DNA of 64,000 nucleotides from Microbacterium sp. Root61 (GTDB taxonomy: Bacteria > Actinomycetota > Actinomycetes > Actinomycetales > Microbacteriaceae): NCBI RefSeq assembly GCF_001427525.1, contig NZ_LMGU01000001.1, positions 434,001 to 498,000 on the forward strand, in the 5' to 3' direction. Each line of letters opens with the position of its first letter. The first letter of the stretch is position 1. The notes beneath the pieces are model-generated. The model saw nothing but the letters and a program-made list of their open reading frames with translations. It made no database searches and was not told the DNA's origin. The translations under genes were made by a program, and so were the position numbers. Of this stretch, positions 25,325 to 36,810 are shown one piece after another.

Positions 25325-26539
25325 CTAGGCGGAGGGCCGCCGTGCCACGGACGTGCGGCGACGCGCTTCCGGGCCGACCGAGCCCAGGATGAGCGCGGTC
25401 TGCAGGATGAGCGCCTCGCGCGGACCGGTGGCATCCCACCCGATCACCTCGGAGACCTTCTTCAACCGGTAGCGCACCGTGTTCGGGTGCACGAACAGCT
25501 CGCGCGCCGTGGCCTCCAGCGAGCGACCGTTGTCGAGGTACGCCCACAGGGTGGCGACGAGGTCGGCGCTGTGCGCGTGCAGCGGACGGTAGATCCGCTC
25601 GACCAGCGTCTGCTTGGCCAGGGGATCGCCTGCGAGTGCGCGCTCCGGCAGCAGGTCGTCGGCCTCGACCGGACGCGGCGCGTTGCGCCAGCCTCGGGCG
25701 ACGGCGAAGCCCGCGAGTGCGGCGCGCGCACTCTGGCTCGCATCGACGAGGGCGGGCACCGCAGGACCGAGCACGAGGTATCCGCTTCCGAAGCCGGGTT
25801 CGAGGCGCCGCGCGATCTCGGGGAACGGCAGCTCCGGTTCGGTCTCGTCGCGGCCGGAGCTCTGCGACCGGCCGATGACCAGGACCAGCCGTGACCCCTG
25901 TACGCCGATGAGGACGTCGACCCCCAGCTTGCGGGCGGTGCGGCGCAGCTGGTCGACGTCGAACATCGCGGGCGTGGTGCCCACGAGCACCGAGACCTCA
26001 CCATGGCCGTGCCAGCCGAGTGCGGCGATGCGGCTGGGCAGCTCCTCGTCGGCCTCGCCCGTCAAGATCGAGTCGACGACGAGCGCCTCCAGACGCGCAT
26101 CCCACAGCCCGCGCGCTTCCGCCGCCCGTGCGTACACGTCGGCGGCGGCGAAGGCGATCTCGCGGGAGTACAGCAGGATCGACTCGCGGAGGTCTTCGGT
26201 CTTGCCCTGGATGCGCTCCTCGGTCACTTCGACCGTCACGCGGATCAGCTGCAGCGTCTGGGTCAGGCTGACGCTGCGTAGCAGTTCGCGCGGCGCGGCC
26301 AGGAAGACATCGGCGGCGATCCAGGGGGTGGACGTCGGGTCGTCGTACCACTGGATGAACGACGTGATGCCCGCCTGCGCGACCAGCCCGACGGCCGACC
26401 TGCGCGCCGGCGGCATCTCGGCGTACCAGGGGAGCGAGTCCTCCAGACGCTTCGTCGTCGCCGTCGCCAGGTCGCCCGAGATGCGACGCAGCCAGGCGAG
26501 CGTCTCGGTCTTGTCCATCTGGGCCGATCGGCCGGTCAT
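25325..26539 (-). CDS. fasR: PucR-type transcriptional regulator (FasR-like)
   Basis: A 404-residue regulator. The C-terminal PucR-type HTH (GRSLEATARELFVHPNTVRY) is preceded by a GGDEF-related sensory region and a helical N-terminal part. In Streptomyces the PucR-family FasR sits immediately upstream of fabD and activates the fabD–fabH–acpP–fabF operon. The same position here supports that role. The start at 26539 lies 8 nt past the aceE stop; ATG at 26518 is a shorter alternative without a better ribosome site. Regulation by acyl-CoA or malonyl-CoA is possible but not visible. Confidence 0.85.
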   Translation of the reverse strand: MTGRSAQMDKTETLAWLRRISGDLATATTKRLEDSLPWYAEMPPARRSAVGLVAQAGITSFIQWYDDPTSTPWIAADVFLAAPRELLRSVSLTQTLQLIRVTVEVTEERIQGKTEDLRESILLYSREIAFAAADVYARAAEARGLWDARLEALVVDSILTGEADEELPSRIAALGWHGHGEVSVLVGTTPAMFDVDQLRRTARKLGVDVLIGVQGSRLVLVIGRSQSSGRDETEPELPFPEIARRLEPGFGSGYLVLGPAVPALVDASQSARAALAGFAVARGWRNAPRPVEADDLLPERALAGDPLAKQTLVERIYRPLHAHSADLVATLWAYLDNGRSLEATARELFVHPNTVRYRLKKVSEVIGWDATGPREALILQTALILGSVGPEARRRTSVARRPSA

Positions 26540-26547
26540 GCCGGCCG

Positions 26548-29274
<2,727 letters not shown>

Positions 29275-29335
29275 GGGAGACCTTTCGTCATCTGGCAGAT
29301 CGTGCCAGGGATACGCAACCGATACGGGGCAAGCC

Positions 29336-29352
29336 TTGTGTGTCTTGCACAA
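29336..29352. promoter_or_regulatory. Inverted repeat in the aceE/peroxiredoxin divergent region
   Basis: TTGTG-tgtcttg-CACAA is a 5-bp inverted repeat with a 7-nt spacer, about 60 nt upstream of the aceE start. CACAA and TTGTG also occur upstream of fabD (25286-25290 and 25306-25310) with a longer spacer. A shared regulator such as FasR is possible but unproven. Confidence 0.3.
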
Positions 29353-29400
29353 CGCATCACCTCCCAGCCTAGCGAGTCATCCGATGCCAGGATTGTCTCC

Positions 29401-29859
29401 ATGACACTCAGAGCCGGCGACACCGCACCCGATTTCACACTTCCGACCGCTGCGGGCGGCACCGTGTCACTGAGTGAGGTTCTGCAGGATTCTCCCGCGG
29501 TCCTGGTGTTCTTCCCCCTGGCCTTCTCCGGACGCTGCCAGAGCGAGCTGTGCGAGATCCGTGACAACATCGCAATGTTCCAGGATGCCGCGGTCAGAGT
29601 GATCGGAATCTCCGTGGACAGCCACCACGCCCTGCGGGTGTGGGGCGAGCAGCAGGAGTATTCGTTCGACCTGGCGTCGGACTTCTGGCCGCACGGTGAG
29701 GTCGCCGGCGCGTATGGGGTCTTCCTGCACGACAAGGGATTCGCGACCCGCGCGAGCTTCCTGATCGATCAGGCGGGCGCCGTGGTCTGGAGCGTCATCA
29801 ACGATCCGGGCACCTCGCGACCCCTCGACGCATATCGGGAAGCGCTCACGCGGCTCTGA
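29401..29859 (+). CDS. Peroxiredoxin, AhpE-like
   Basis: A 152-residue thiol peroxidase that reduces peroxides in the cytoplasm. The peroxidatic Cys lies in FPLAFSGRCQSELC, where the family PxxxT/SxxC motif reads PLAFSGRC. A second Cys follows five residues later (ELC), which may act as a resolving residue or simply reflect one-Cys AhpE types. A conserved Arg (ATRASFLID) supports the active site. It is divergent from aceE and is followed by tRNA-Val. Confidence 0.88.
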   Translation: MTLRAGDTAPDFTLPTAAGGTVSLSEVLQDSPAVLVFFPLAFSGRCQSELCEIRDNIAMFQDAAVRVIGISVDSHHALRVWGEQQEYSFDLASDFWPHGEVAGAYGVFLHDKGFATRASFLIDQAGAVVWSVINDPGTSRPLDAYREALTRL

Positions 29860-29892
29860 TCGGCGCGTCCGGTCTTCTAGACTGGACGCGAG

Positions 29893-29965
29893 GGGCCTGT
29901 AGCTCAGTTGGTAGAGCGCCACGTTTACACCGTGGATGTCGTCGGTTCGAGCCCGGCCGGGCCCA
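29893..29965 (+). tRNA. tRNA-Val (TAC anticodon)
   Basis: A 73-nt cloverleaf. Acceptor arms GGGCCTG / CGGGCCC pair with one T-G wobble. The anticodon stem is CCACG / CGTGG with TAC at 29926-29928. The T arm is GTCGG TTCGAGC CCGGC. CCA is not encoded. Confidence 0.95.
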
Positions 29966-30000
29966 CAGAGTGCTCACCTTCGCTGGTCGCGGGGGTGCGC

Positions 30001-31080
30001 TCATCCGATCCTCGTGGACTCCCGTTGGACGAGTGTGTACGGCGCCGAATCGGTCTTCGGCGGAGCGTCCGGCTGGTCGAGCCGGCGCAGCAGAGCGCCC
30101 ACCGCGAGACGTGCGATCTCATTGAGATCCGGTGCGATCGTGGTGAGGGACGGTGCTGAGTACGCGGCCTCGGCGGTGTTGTCCCAACCGACCACCGCGA
30201 TCTGCTCCGGCACGTTGATGCGAGCCTCGCGGAAGGCTCGGAGCGCCCCGATCGCGAGCAGGTCGTTGGCGCACACCAGCCCGTCGACCTCTGAGAGATG
30301 CGGGATGAGTTCCTTGGTGCGCTCGTAACCCTCTTCGCGGGAGTAGTCGCCGTCGGGGTGGAGCTGATCCCATCGGGAGACCTCGATGAGGTGCAACGGA
30401 TCGACGGTCAGATCATGCGCTTCGAGCGCCTGCACAAAGCCGCGGATGCGCAGATCGGCGGGCGCTGCACCGATCGTTCCTGCCGGAACCTTGCCGAGGA
30501 ACGCGAGACGTCGTCGTCCCGCGTCGATGAGGCAGGTCGTGGCGTCATAGCTCGATTGCACGTTGTCGACGACGACGCTGTCGATCTCGGCGCTGCGGAA
30601 TCGTTCGCCGAGGAGCACGAGCGGCGTGTCGCCGCGCTCTGCCTCGAACCGCTTCAAGTCCATCGAGAGCGGACTGAAGAGGATGCCGTCGGTGAGGATC
30701 GTGCGGAAGCCCGCCGCGACTCGGAGCTCTCGTTCGAGCAGACCGCGTGTCTCGTCGATGACGACGTCGTACTCGAGCTTCTCGGCCTCCGAGACGACCG
30801 CGTGCGCCAGTTGCGCGAAGTACGGGTGCGAGATGAAGGGGACGGAGAGAGTGAGCAGTCTGCTTCGACCGCTGCGAAGCTGCCGTCCGGCGAGCTGGGG
30901 ACGATAGCCGAGTTCCCGGATCGCGGCCTCCACGCTGGTGCGCGTGGCATCGCTGATGTACTTGTGCCCGTTGACGACGTTCGAGACGGTGCGATACGAG
31001 ACACCGGCGACCGCAGCGACATCCTTCAACGTCGGCAGGCCGGCCTTCTTCGGCGAGGGGCTATCAGGAGTCCGTTCCAC
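30001..31080 (-). CDS. LacI-family transcriptional regulator
   Basis: 359 residues. The N-terminal HTH and hinge helix are typical (LKDVAAVAGVSYRTVSNVVN and ATRTSVEAAIRELGYRP), followed by a periplasmic-binding-protein-like effector domain ending with AVVGWDNTAEAAYSAPSLT. Such proteins repress sugar operons and release DNA on binding a sugar. It is divergent from the ABC sugar importer at 31300-34497, and two similar palindromes in between are its probable operators, so autoregulation is likely. Confidence 0.93.
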   Translation of the reverse strand: MERTPDSPSPKKAGLPTLKDVAAVAGVSYRTVSNVVNGHKYISDATRTSVEAAIRELGYRPQLAGRQLRSGRSRLLTLSVPFISHPYFAQLAHAVVSEAEKLEYDVVIDETRGLLERELRVAAGFRTILTDGILFSPLSMDLKRFEAERGDTPLVLLGERFRSAEIDSVVVDNVQSSYDATTCLIDAGRRRLAFLGKVPAGTIGAAPADLRIRGFVQALEAHDLTVDPLHLIEVSRWDQLHPDGDYSREEGYERTKELIPHLSEVDGLVCANDLLAIGALRAFREARINVPEQIAVVGWDNTAEAAYSAPSLTTIAPDLNEIARLAVGALLRRLDQPDAPPKTDSAPYTLVQRESTRIG

Positions 31081-31102
31081 GGTCTCATCGTAGTGAACCG
31101 TG

Positions 31103-31140
31103 TTGCAACGTTGACAGAGATATGTATTTCAACGTTGCAA
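31103..31140. promoter_or_regulatory. Paired LacI-type operators
   Basis: TTGCAACGTTGACA (31103-31116) and TTTCAACGTTGCAA (31127-31140) are near mirror copies, each centred on AACGTT, 24 bp apart (about two helical turns). They lie in the regulator/importer intergenic region. A central CG within an imperfect palindrome is typical of LacI-family sites. Confidence 0.75.
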
Positions 31141-31299
31141 TATGTGAGTCCTTCTGCTTGAGTGTCGATGCGGCCGCCGCCCGGGATGAACCGGACGTCA
31201 GCGAAGTCCAAGAGCGCCTGGCGTTCTCACACCACTCAGCACGCGGACGCTCCGCACGAGAAGGCCGCGCATCCAATCAACGACGAGGAGATGAACAGC

Positions 31300-32670
31300 A
31301 TGGCTCAGACAGGTCAGAGGCGTCGGCGGAATCGCGTGACGCTCCTCGCAGGAGTGAGTGTCATGTCGATACTTGCCCTTTCGGCGTGCAGCGGATCGAA
31401 CGAGGCCCCGGCAGTAGACGGCGGCGGTCTCGGCACCGCCGACAAGCACGTCCAGATCACGATGATGTCCAATGACGCCTTCGCTCAGCAGTGGCAGGAA
31501 CAGCTCGTGCCGGAGTTCAACAAGAAGTACCCCTACATCGACGTGACCATCGACTCGATTCCGTACACCGAGCTGCTCGCCAAGGGAATGCTCAACGGAA
31601 CCGATCCTGACCCCGAGTACGACCTCATCACGCTGGATGACCCGTGGACACCGCAGCTCGCCGAGGCGGGGGTGCTCTACGAGCTGAAGGGCGATGCCGA
31701 ACAGTGGACCGACGCCGCGTATGACTGGGACGACTTCAACAGCGCTCCGCTCGCATCGAGCGAGTGGGACGGCGGGCAGTACGGCGTGCCGCTCCGCTCC
31801 AACATGCTCCTGATGTTCTACAACAAGGACCTGTACGCGAAGGCCGGCCTCGATGCGCCGACTCCGGAGATCACGTGGGACCAGTACATGGACGAGGCTC
31901 CCCAGCTCGTGCAGGACACAGACGGCGACGGCAAGGTCGATTCGTGGGCGGTCGGACTCACCTGGATGCGCGGCGTGCTTTCGCCCCCGGTCTGGCAGGC
32001 CGCGCTCAACGCGAACGGCGGTGCGCTCTTCGACGACGATCTCACCCCGACCTTCGACACGGAGGACGGTGAAGCGGCCCTGCAGATGCAGGTCGACCTC
32101 CTGCAGTACGCACCACCGGGGGCCGGCACCTACAACTACACCGAGCCGCTCGACGCGTTCCGCCAGGGCAAGATCGCCACCATCTTCACGTGGGGCAGTG
32201 CGTACAAGAGCGCGGCGGTCGACCCGGCAGTCACGACGCTCACGCCCGATCAGGTCGGCATCCAGACCATGCCCGCCGGCGACGACGGCGCGAGCACCCA
32301 TCGAGGCATCTGGAGCGGCTCCGTCTTCAAGAACTCGAAGAACCCCGAAGCCGCGTGGACATTCCTGCAGTGGATGAGCTCGAAGGAGGGTGAGGTCTGG
32401 ACCACCAACACGCTGGGATCCTTCCCCGCGCGCAAGTCGACGCTCACGAGCACGCCGACCCAGGACTGGCTTGTTCCTGTGCTCGGCACGCTTCAGGATG
32501 CCTACGACGTCGCCGCCGCGGGGGAGATGTGGCGCCCCCGCACGCCGGAGTCGAACGCGATCCAGGAGATTCTCGCCGACCAGACGAGTGCGGCCGTGCA
32601 GGGGCAGCTCACCGCGGCCGAGGCGCTCGACAAGGCCGCCGAGCAGGTCGACAAACTGTTGAAGAAGTAG
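31300..32670 (+). CDS. ABC importer solute-binding lipoprotein (carbohydrate type)
   Basis: A 456-residue exported binding protein. It has an Arg-rich n-region, a hydrophobic core and the lipobox LSAC. The mature part has the family-1 sugar-binding pattern (VTIDSIPYTELLAKGMLN, YGVPLRSNMLLMFYNKDLY, a GIWSGSVFKNSKNPEAAW segment near the end). GAGGAG lies 9 nt before the ATG at 31300; the ATG at 31291 sits directly on that site and is less likely. It delivers sugar to the two permeases that follow. The substrate is unknown. Confidence 0.9.
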   Translation: MAQTGQRRRRNRVTLLAGVSVMSILALSACSGSNEAPAVDGGGLGTADKHVQITMMSNDAFAQQWQEQLVPEFNKKYPYIDVTIDSIPYTELLAKGMLNGTDPDPEYDLITLDDPWTPQLAEAGVLYELKGDAEQWTDAAYDWDDFNSAPLASSEWDGGQYGVPLRSNMLLMFYNKDLYAKAGLDAPTPEITWDQYMDEAPQLVQDTDGDGKVDSWAVGLTWMRGVLSPPVWQAALNANGGALFDDDLTPTFDTEDGEAALQMQVDLLQYAPPGAGTYNYTEPLDAFRQGKIATIFTWGSAYKSAAVDPAVTTLTPDQVGIQTMPAGDDGASTHRGIWSGSVFKNSKNPEAAWTFLQWMSSKEGEVWTTNTLGSFPARKSTLTSTPTQDWLVPVLGTLQDAYDVAAAGEMWRPRTPESNAIQEILADQTSAAVQGQLTAAEALDKAAEQVDKLLKK

Positions 32671-32674
32671 GCGC

Positions 32675-33595
32675 ATGAGTATCGAACTCGCGAGAAGCAG
32701 GACCGGAGCACGTCTGCGTTCCCGGTGGCGTGACCTCTCCAGTCGGTGGATGTTCATGGTGCCCGCGACATTGCTGCTGGTGGCCGTGCTGGCTTATCCA
32801 CTGATGTACACGGTTCAGATCAGCTTCTCGGAGTTCGATCTCGCGTCGTTCGCTCCATCCGGCTCTGCCGGCTTCGACAACTACACGGCGGCCCTCGAGA
32901 ACGAGTCCTTTCTCAACTCCCTGGTCGTCACCGGTATTTACCTGGTGCTCGCGCTGCCCATCCAGATCGTCCTGGGCTTCGGCATCGCGTATCTGATGAA
33001 CGCCGAGTGGAGAGCGCGTGGCGTGGTCCGCGCGCTCTTCCTCATCCCGATGGTCGTGGCGCCCGTCGTCTCCGGCGGCGTCTGGAAGATGATCCTCGAC
33101 CCGCTCTGGGGTGGAGTCAGCTGGTTCCTCGGTCTGTTCGGGATTCCGCCGATCGACTGGTTCGGAGACGCCACGATGTCGATGATCAGCATCGTGATGA
33201 TCGATACCTGGCGCTCGGTTCCCTTCGTCGCACTCATCGCCTCGGCCGCGATGCTGGCGCTGCCGAAGGACATCTTCGAAGCGGCGAAGGTAGACGGCGC
33301 GAACTGGTGGCAGACGCTTCGCTCCGTGAGTCTGCCGCTGCTCGCCCCGATCATCGCGGCCACATTCATCGTGCGCTGGCTGGGCGCGGTGAAGATGTTC
33401 GATGTCGTGCTCGCCACGACCAACGGCGGCCCCGGCGAGGCGACCAACGTCGTGAACCTTTACATCTACCAGCAGGCGTTCCGTCTGTTGAAGTTCAGCG
33501 AGTCATCCGCGATGGCCGTGATCGTTCTCGTCATCACGATGGTGCTGACGTTCATCTTTCTGTATGGCAGCAAGAAGCTGGAGGACCGGCTATGA
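32675..33595 (+). CDS. Carbohydrate ABC transporter permease (MalF/UgpA type)
   Basis: A 306-residue membrane protein with six predicted segments. The EAA loop that contacts the ATPase is visible (EAAKVDGANWWQTLRSVSLP). It begins 4 nt after the binding-protein stop, and its stop overlaps the next permease by 4 nt, so the three are one operon. The permeases probably use a shared ATPase of the MsiK/UgpC kind, since none is encoded here. Confidence 0.92.
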   Translation: MSIELARSRTGARLRSRWRDLSSRWMFMVPATLLLVAVLAYPLMYTVQISFSEFDLASFAPSGSAGFDNYTAALENESFLNSLVVTGIYLVLALPIQIVLGFGIAYLMNAEWRARGVVRALFLIPMVVAPVVSGGVWKMILDPLWGGVSWFLGLFGIPPIDWFGDATMSMISIVMIDTWRSVPFVALIASAAMLALPKDIFEAAKVDGANWWQTLRSVSLPLLAPIIAATFIVRWLGAVKMFDVVLATTNGGPGEATNVVNLYIYQQAFRLLKFSESSAMAVIVLVITMVLTFIFLYGSKKLEDRL

Positions 33596-34497
33596 GCACA
33601 CTCCTCACTCGGAAACCGACCGAACCCGACCCTCGCCCAGTCGTGGCGTCATCCCCCCGGCGTGTGCGCGGCGCCCGCACGCGCGGGGCGCGCACCCGCA
33701 TCTGGGCCGGCGCGATCATCTGCATCCTCTTCCTCCTGCCGTTGCTCTGGATGCTGCTTACGTCGTTCAAGGAACAGCGCGACATCTTCACCGTCCCGCC
33801 CACGATCTTCTTCGAACCGACCCTCAATCAGTACTTCTGGGCGTTCGAGCGCGGTGATCTCGGTCCCAAGCTGATCAACACGATCATCGTGGCGCTGGGC
33901 GCCGGCGTGCTCTCCCTCTTCGCCGGGGCGATGGCCGGTTACGCGCTCGCGCGGTTGAGGATCAGGGGCGCCGCCACCATCGGCGTGCTGATTCTTGTTT
34001 CGCGCGGCGTGCCGCCCATCGCGCTCGCCGTGCCGATGTTCCTGGTCGCGCGCACCCTCGGAATCACCGACATGCACATCACGCTGATACTGGCGTATTG
34101 CTCGTTCGTCATCCCCTACGTCATGTGGCTCATGCGCGGGTTCTTCCTATCGCTGCCGAAGGAGCTCGAGGAGTCGGCCATGCTCGACGGATGCTCGCGC
34201 ATGGGGGCGTTCTTCCGGATCATCGTGCCCATCTCGGCACCCGGCCTGATCTCCACGTTCATCTTCAGCATCATCCTGGCCTGGGAGGAACTCCTCTTCG
34301 CGCTCGTACTGACGAACCGAAATGCGACGACGATACCGGTCGCCATCGCAGGCATGGCCGGTGACACCGAGACGGGTGCGAACTGGGGCGCGCTGTCGGC
34401 CGCAGGAATGGTGACCGTCGTACCCGTCGTGATCCTGGCTCTGCTCGTTCAGAAGTGGCTCATCCGCGGGCTCGCCGACGGTGCCACGAAGGGATGA
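33592..34497 (+). CDS. Carbohydrate ABC transporter permease (MalG/UgpE type)
   Basis: A 301-residue second permease with six membrane segments. Its EAA loop is ELEESAMLDGCSRMGAFFRI, with the typical Gly. The N-terminus carries an Arg-rich cytoplasmic stretch. The start at 33592 overlaps the previous stop (ATGA). It pairs with the MalF-type subunit to form the channel. Confidence 0.92.
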   Translation: MSTLLTRKPTEPDPRPVVASSPRRVRGARTRGARTRIWAGAIICILFLLPLLWMLLTSFKEQRDIFTVPPTIFFEPTLNQYFWAFERGDLGPKLINTIIVALGAGVLSLFAGAMAGYALARLRIRGAATIGVLILVSRGVPPIALAVPMFLVARTLGITDMHITLILAYCSFVIPYVMWLMRGFFLSLPKELEESAMLDGCSRMGAFFRIIVPISAPGLISTFIFSIILAWEELLFALVLTNRNATTIPVAIAGMAGDTETGANWGALSAAGMVTVVPVVILALLVQKWLIRGLADGATKG

Positions 34498-34563
34498 GCC
34501 GCGCATGAAGGCTTCACTCCGGTCACGACCGAACACCCACCATCGACCGAATGGAGAACAGCA

Positions 34564-35598
34564 GTGAGACTCCCCGTCAAGGAAGTCAGGCCAGGCGGCG
34601 AACGCATCACCGAACGCGAGATCACCGAGCCTGTCGATCTCTGCCTCGAGTCCGGACGATTGAACCCCGCGGGGGTGGGCTGGACGCGTACTCCGCTGCA
34701 CCGCACGCAATTGCGCGGGTGGGGGCGCAACAAGCGGTTCGAATACTGGTCGATCGTGACACCTACGCTCATCTTCACGATGAACATCTCGCACCACGAC
34801 TACCGGGCGAATGTGTCGGTCACGCACATCGATCGCTCGACCTACGAGGAGATCCGGCAGGGCGGCAACACATGGTTGCCGCGGCGCGGTGGTCTGAAGG
34901 ACCGCCGGATCGGAGAGCCGATGGAGGCCTCGCGCAAAGGCGTCGTGGTGCGGATGACCCCCGCCGGGGCTGGAACCCTCCTGTACGCGCGATCGGCCCG
35001 CATCGATGTCGACGTACGGGTGCTGGCCGAGGAGGGCCACGAGTCGATGGGGGTTGTCGTGCCCTGGAATGACCGGCATTTCCAATACACGAAGAAGGAC
35101 AACTGTCTGCGGGCCGAAGGCGTGATCGAGGTCGATGGCGTCACGCACGAGATCGATTCCGCCACCGCCTACGCCGTGCACGACCGTGGCCGTGGCCGTT
35201 GGCCGTACTTCACGTTCTGGAACTGGGGCGCCGGCAATGGCCGCACGACGAACGGCGAGGAGCTCGGGCTGCAGTTCGGTGGCAAGTGGACCGACGGCAC
35301 ACCTTCCACCGAGAACTGGGTGCGTGTCGACGGCAGACTCTCGAAGATCAGCGAGCACCTCGACTGGCGATACGACCGGAACGACTGGCTCGCTCCATGG
35401 ACTCTGCGCGGGCCGGGCGTCGCGGTCGACTTCACACCGCAGCGTCATCTGAGGCACCTCTTCGACAGGTGGATCATCATGAGCCGCGGCGACACGTGCT
35501 TCGGTCATTTCTCCGGCATTATCGAGCTCGCTGACGGCGACGTCGTCGAGTTCAACGACGTGTTCGGTCATGTCGAGGAGGTCGAGCGGCGCTGGTGA
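34564..35598 (+). CDS. DUF2804-family protein in the sugar operon
   Basis: 344 residues, soluble, no signal peptide. It has the family pattern of beta-strand-rich segments and conserved Trp/His (RTQLRGWGRNKRFEYWS, HDRGRGRWPYFTFWNWG, FGHFSGIIELADG). The family is often compared with the CrtC/AttH lipocalin-like fold, but no reaction is established. GTG at 34564 follows GGAG. It lies 66 nt after the second permease, so it probably belongs to the same transcript. A role in handling the imported compound is inference. Confidence 0.75.
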   Translation: MRLPVKEVRPGGERITEREITEPVDLCLESGRLNPAGVGWTRTPLHRTQLRGWGRNKRFEYWSIVTPTLIFTMNISHHDYRANVSVTHIDRSTYEEIRQGGNTWLPRRGGLKDRRIGEPMEASRKGVVVRMTPAGAGTLLYARSARIDVDVRVLAEEGHESMGVVVPWNDRHFQYTKKDNCLRAEGVIEVDGVTHEIDSATAYAVHDRGRGRWPYFTFWNWGAGNGRTTNGEELGLQFGGKWTDGTPSTENWVRVDGRLSKISEHLDWRYDRNDWLAPWTLRGPGVAVDFTPQRHLRHLFDRWIIMSRGDTCFGHFSGIIELADGDVVEFNDVFGHVEEVERRW

Positions 35599-35697
35599 CC
35601 ACCGCAATGGCCAGGATCGTCGTCGGCGATCGTGCCTCGCGAAGGCTCACGCGGCTTTCGCTGGTCGGTGTCGCGCGTCCCCACTAGCCTCGAACCC

Positions 35698-36780
35698 GTG
35701 ACGCATCAGCTCACGCGCGATCAGGCGCGCCGCATCATCGTGCGGGCGCAGCTGCTCGATGCCCAGCGTCCCGGTGACGTGGTCGAGGTCGCCGAACAGC
35801 TCACCGCGATCAAGATCGATCCCACCGCGCCGATCGCGCCGTGCGAGCACACCATGCTGTGGTCGCGGATCGGGTGGTCGTACGAGGCGGGGCAGCTCAT
35901 CAAGGCCGTGGAGATGGATCGGCTGCTGTTCGAGTTCGACGGTGCCTTTCGACCGACGAGTCTGCTGCCGTCGATGCTCCCCGGGATGCGGCGATGGCCG
36001 CAGCGCGACAGCAGCAGGCAATGGCTCGAGGCGAACGCGGGCTTCCGGGCGGACGTCATCGCCCGGCTGCGCGCCGAGGGCCCGCTGCTGGCTGCCCAGA
36101 TCCCGGACACGGCACAGGTGAGCCGCGCCCCCGACGGGTGGTCGGGGTCCAACCAGGTGCCGCACATGCTCGAGTTCCTGCAGCGGCAGGGGGTCGTGGC
36201 GATCGCCCGGCGTGAGGGACGGCACCGGGTCTGGGACCTCGCGGACCGGGTCTATCCCTCCGATCTCCCCGAGCTCGACGACGACGAGGCTACGACGCAG
36301 CTTCACGAACGGAAGCTGCAGGCAGCGGGACTCGCCAAACAGGGGGACCGCTGGTGGAACCCGGTCGGCGCGACCGGCGAGCCGGCGGTCGTCGAGGGCA
36401 GCAGCTGGAAGTACCGCGTCGACCCGGAGGCGCTCGCGGCGCTGGACGAGGACGACGGCGGCCGCGTCGCTTTCCTGAATCCGTACGACAGTATGCTGGC
36501 CCATCGGTCGCGGCTGACGGAGATCTTCGACTTCACTTACGTCCTGGAGCAGTTCAAGCCGAAACCGCAGCGGCGCTACGGATTCTTCGCGCACCCGATC
36601 CTGATGGGCGACCGCTTCGTCGGCATGCTCGATGCCGAACTCGACAAGGCGCGGGAGGTGCTCCGCGTCAACGCGGTGCACGAGTTCCTCCCGTTCGACC
36701 CCGAGGAAGACGAGATGGTCCGAGCCGAGATCGTGGAGCTCGCGGACTGGCTCGGCGTCACACTCGCCGACGCGCGCTGA
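35698..36780 (+). CDS. AlkZ/YcaQ-like winged-helix DNA-repair protein
   Basis: A 360-residue protein of the family that includes interstrand crosslink and alkylpurine glycosylases. It has the N-terminal HTH (LTRDQARRIIVRAQLLDAQ), the catalytic segment (AIKIDPTAPIAPCEHTMLW SR) and the C-terminal winged-helix part (RYGFFAHPILMGDRFVG). The usual QxD/QxQ motif appears as KID here, so the first catalytic Gln is Lys. It may be catalytically altered or use other residues. The start is GTG 35698; an in-frame upstream ATG at 35632 lies in non-family sequence. Confidence 0.78.
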   Translation: MTHQLTRDQARRIIVRAQLLDAQRPGDVVEVAEQLTAIKIDPTAPIAPCEHTMLWSRIGWSYEAGQLIKAVEMDRLLFEFDGAFRPTSLLPSMLPGMRRWPQRDSSRQWLEANAGFRADVIARLRAEGPLLAAQIPDTAQVSRAPDGWSGSNQVPHMLEFLQRQGVVAIARREGRHRVWDLADRVYPSDLPELDDDEATTQLHERKLQAAGLAKQGDRWWNPVGATGEPAVVEGSSWKYRVDPEALAALDEDDGGRVAFLNPYDSMLAHRSRLTEIFDFTYVLEQFKPKPQRRYGFFAHPILMGDRFVGMLDAELDKAREVLRVNAVHEFLPFDPEEDEMVRAEIVELADWLGVTLADAR

Positions 36781-36810
36781 CCCTCCACCCGCTCGGTCTC
36801 CGCAGCCGGG

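Noticed and set aside
29281..29352. N-terminal extension of AceE
   Set aside because: The added residues are Cys-rich and not family-like; GTG at 29274 with AAAGG upstream gives the usual N-terminus.
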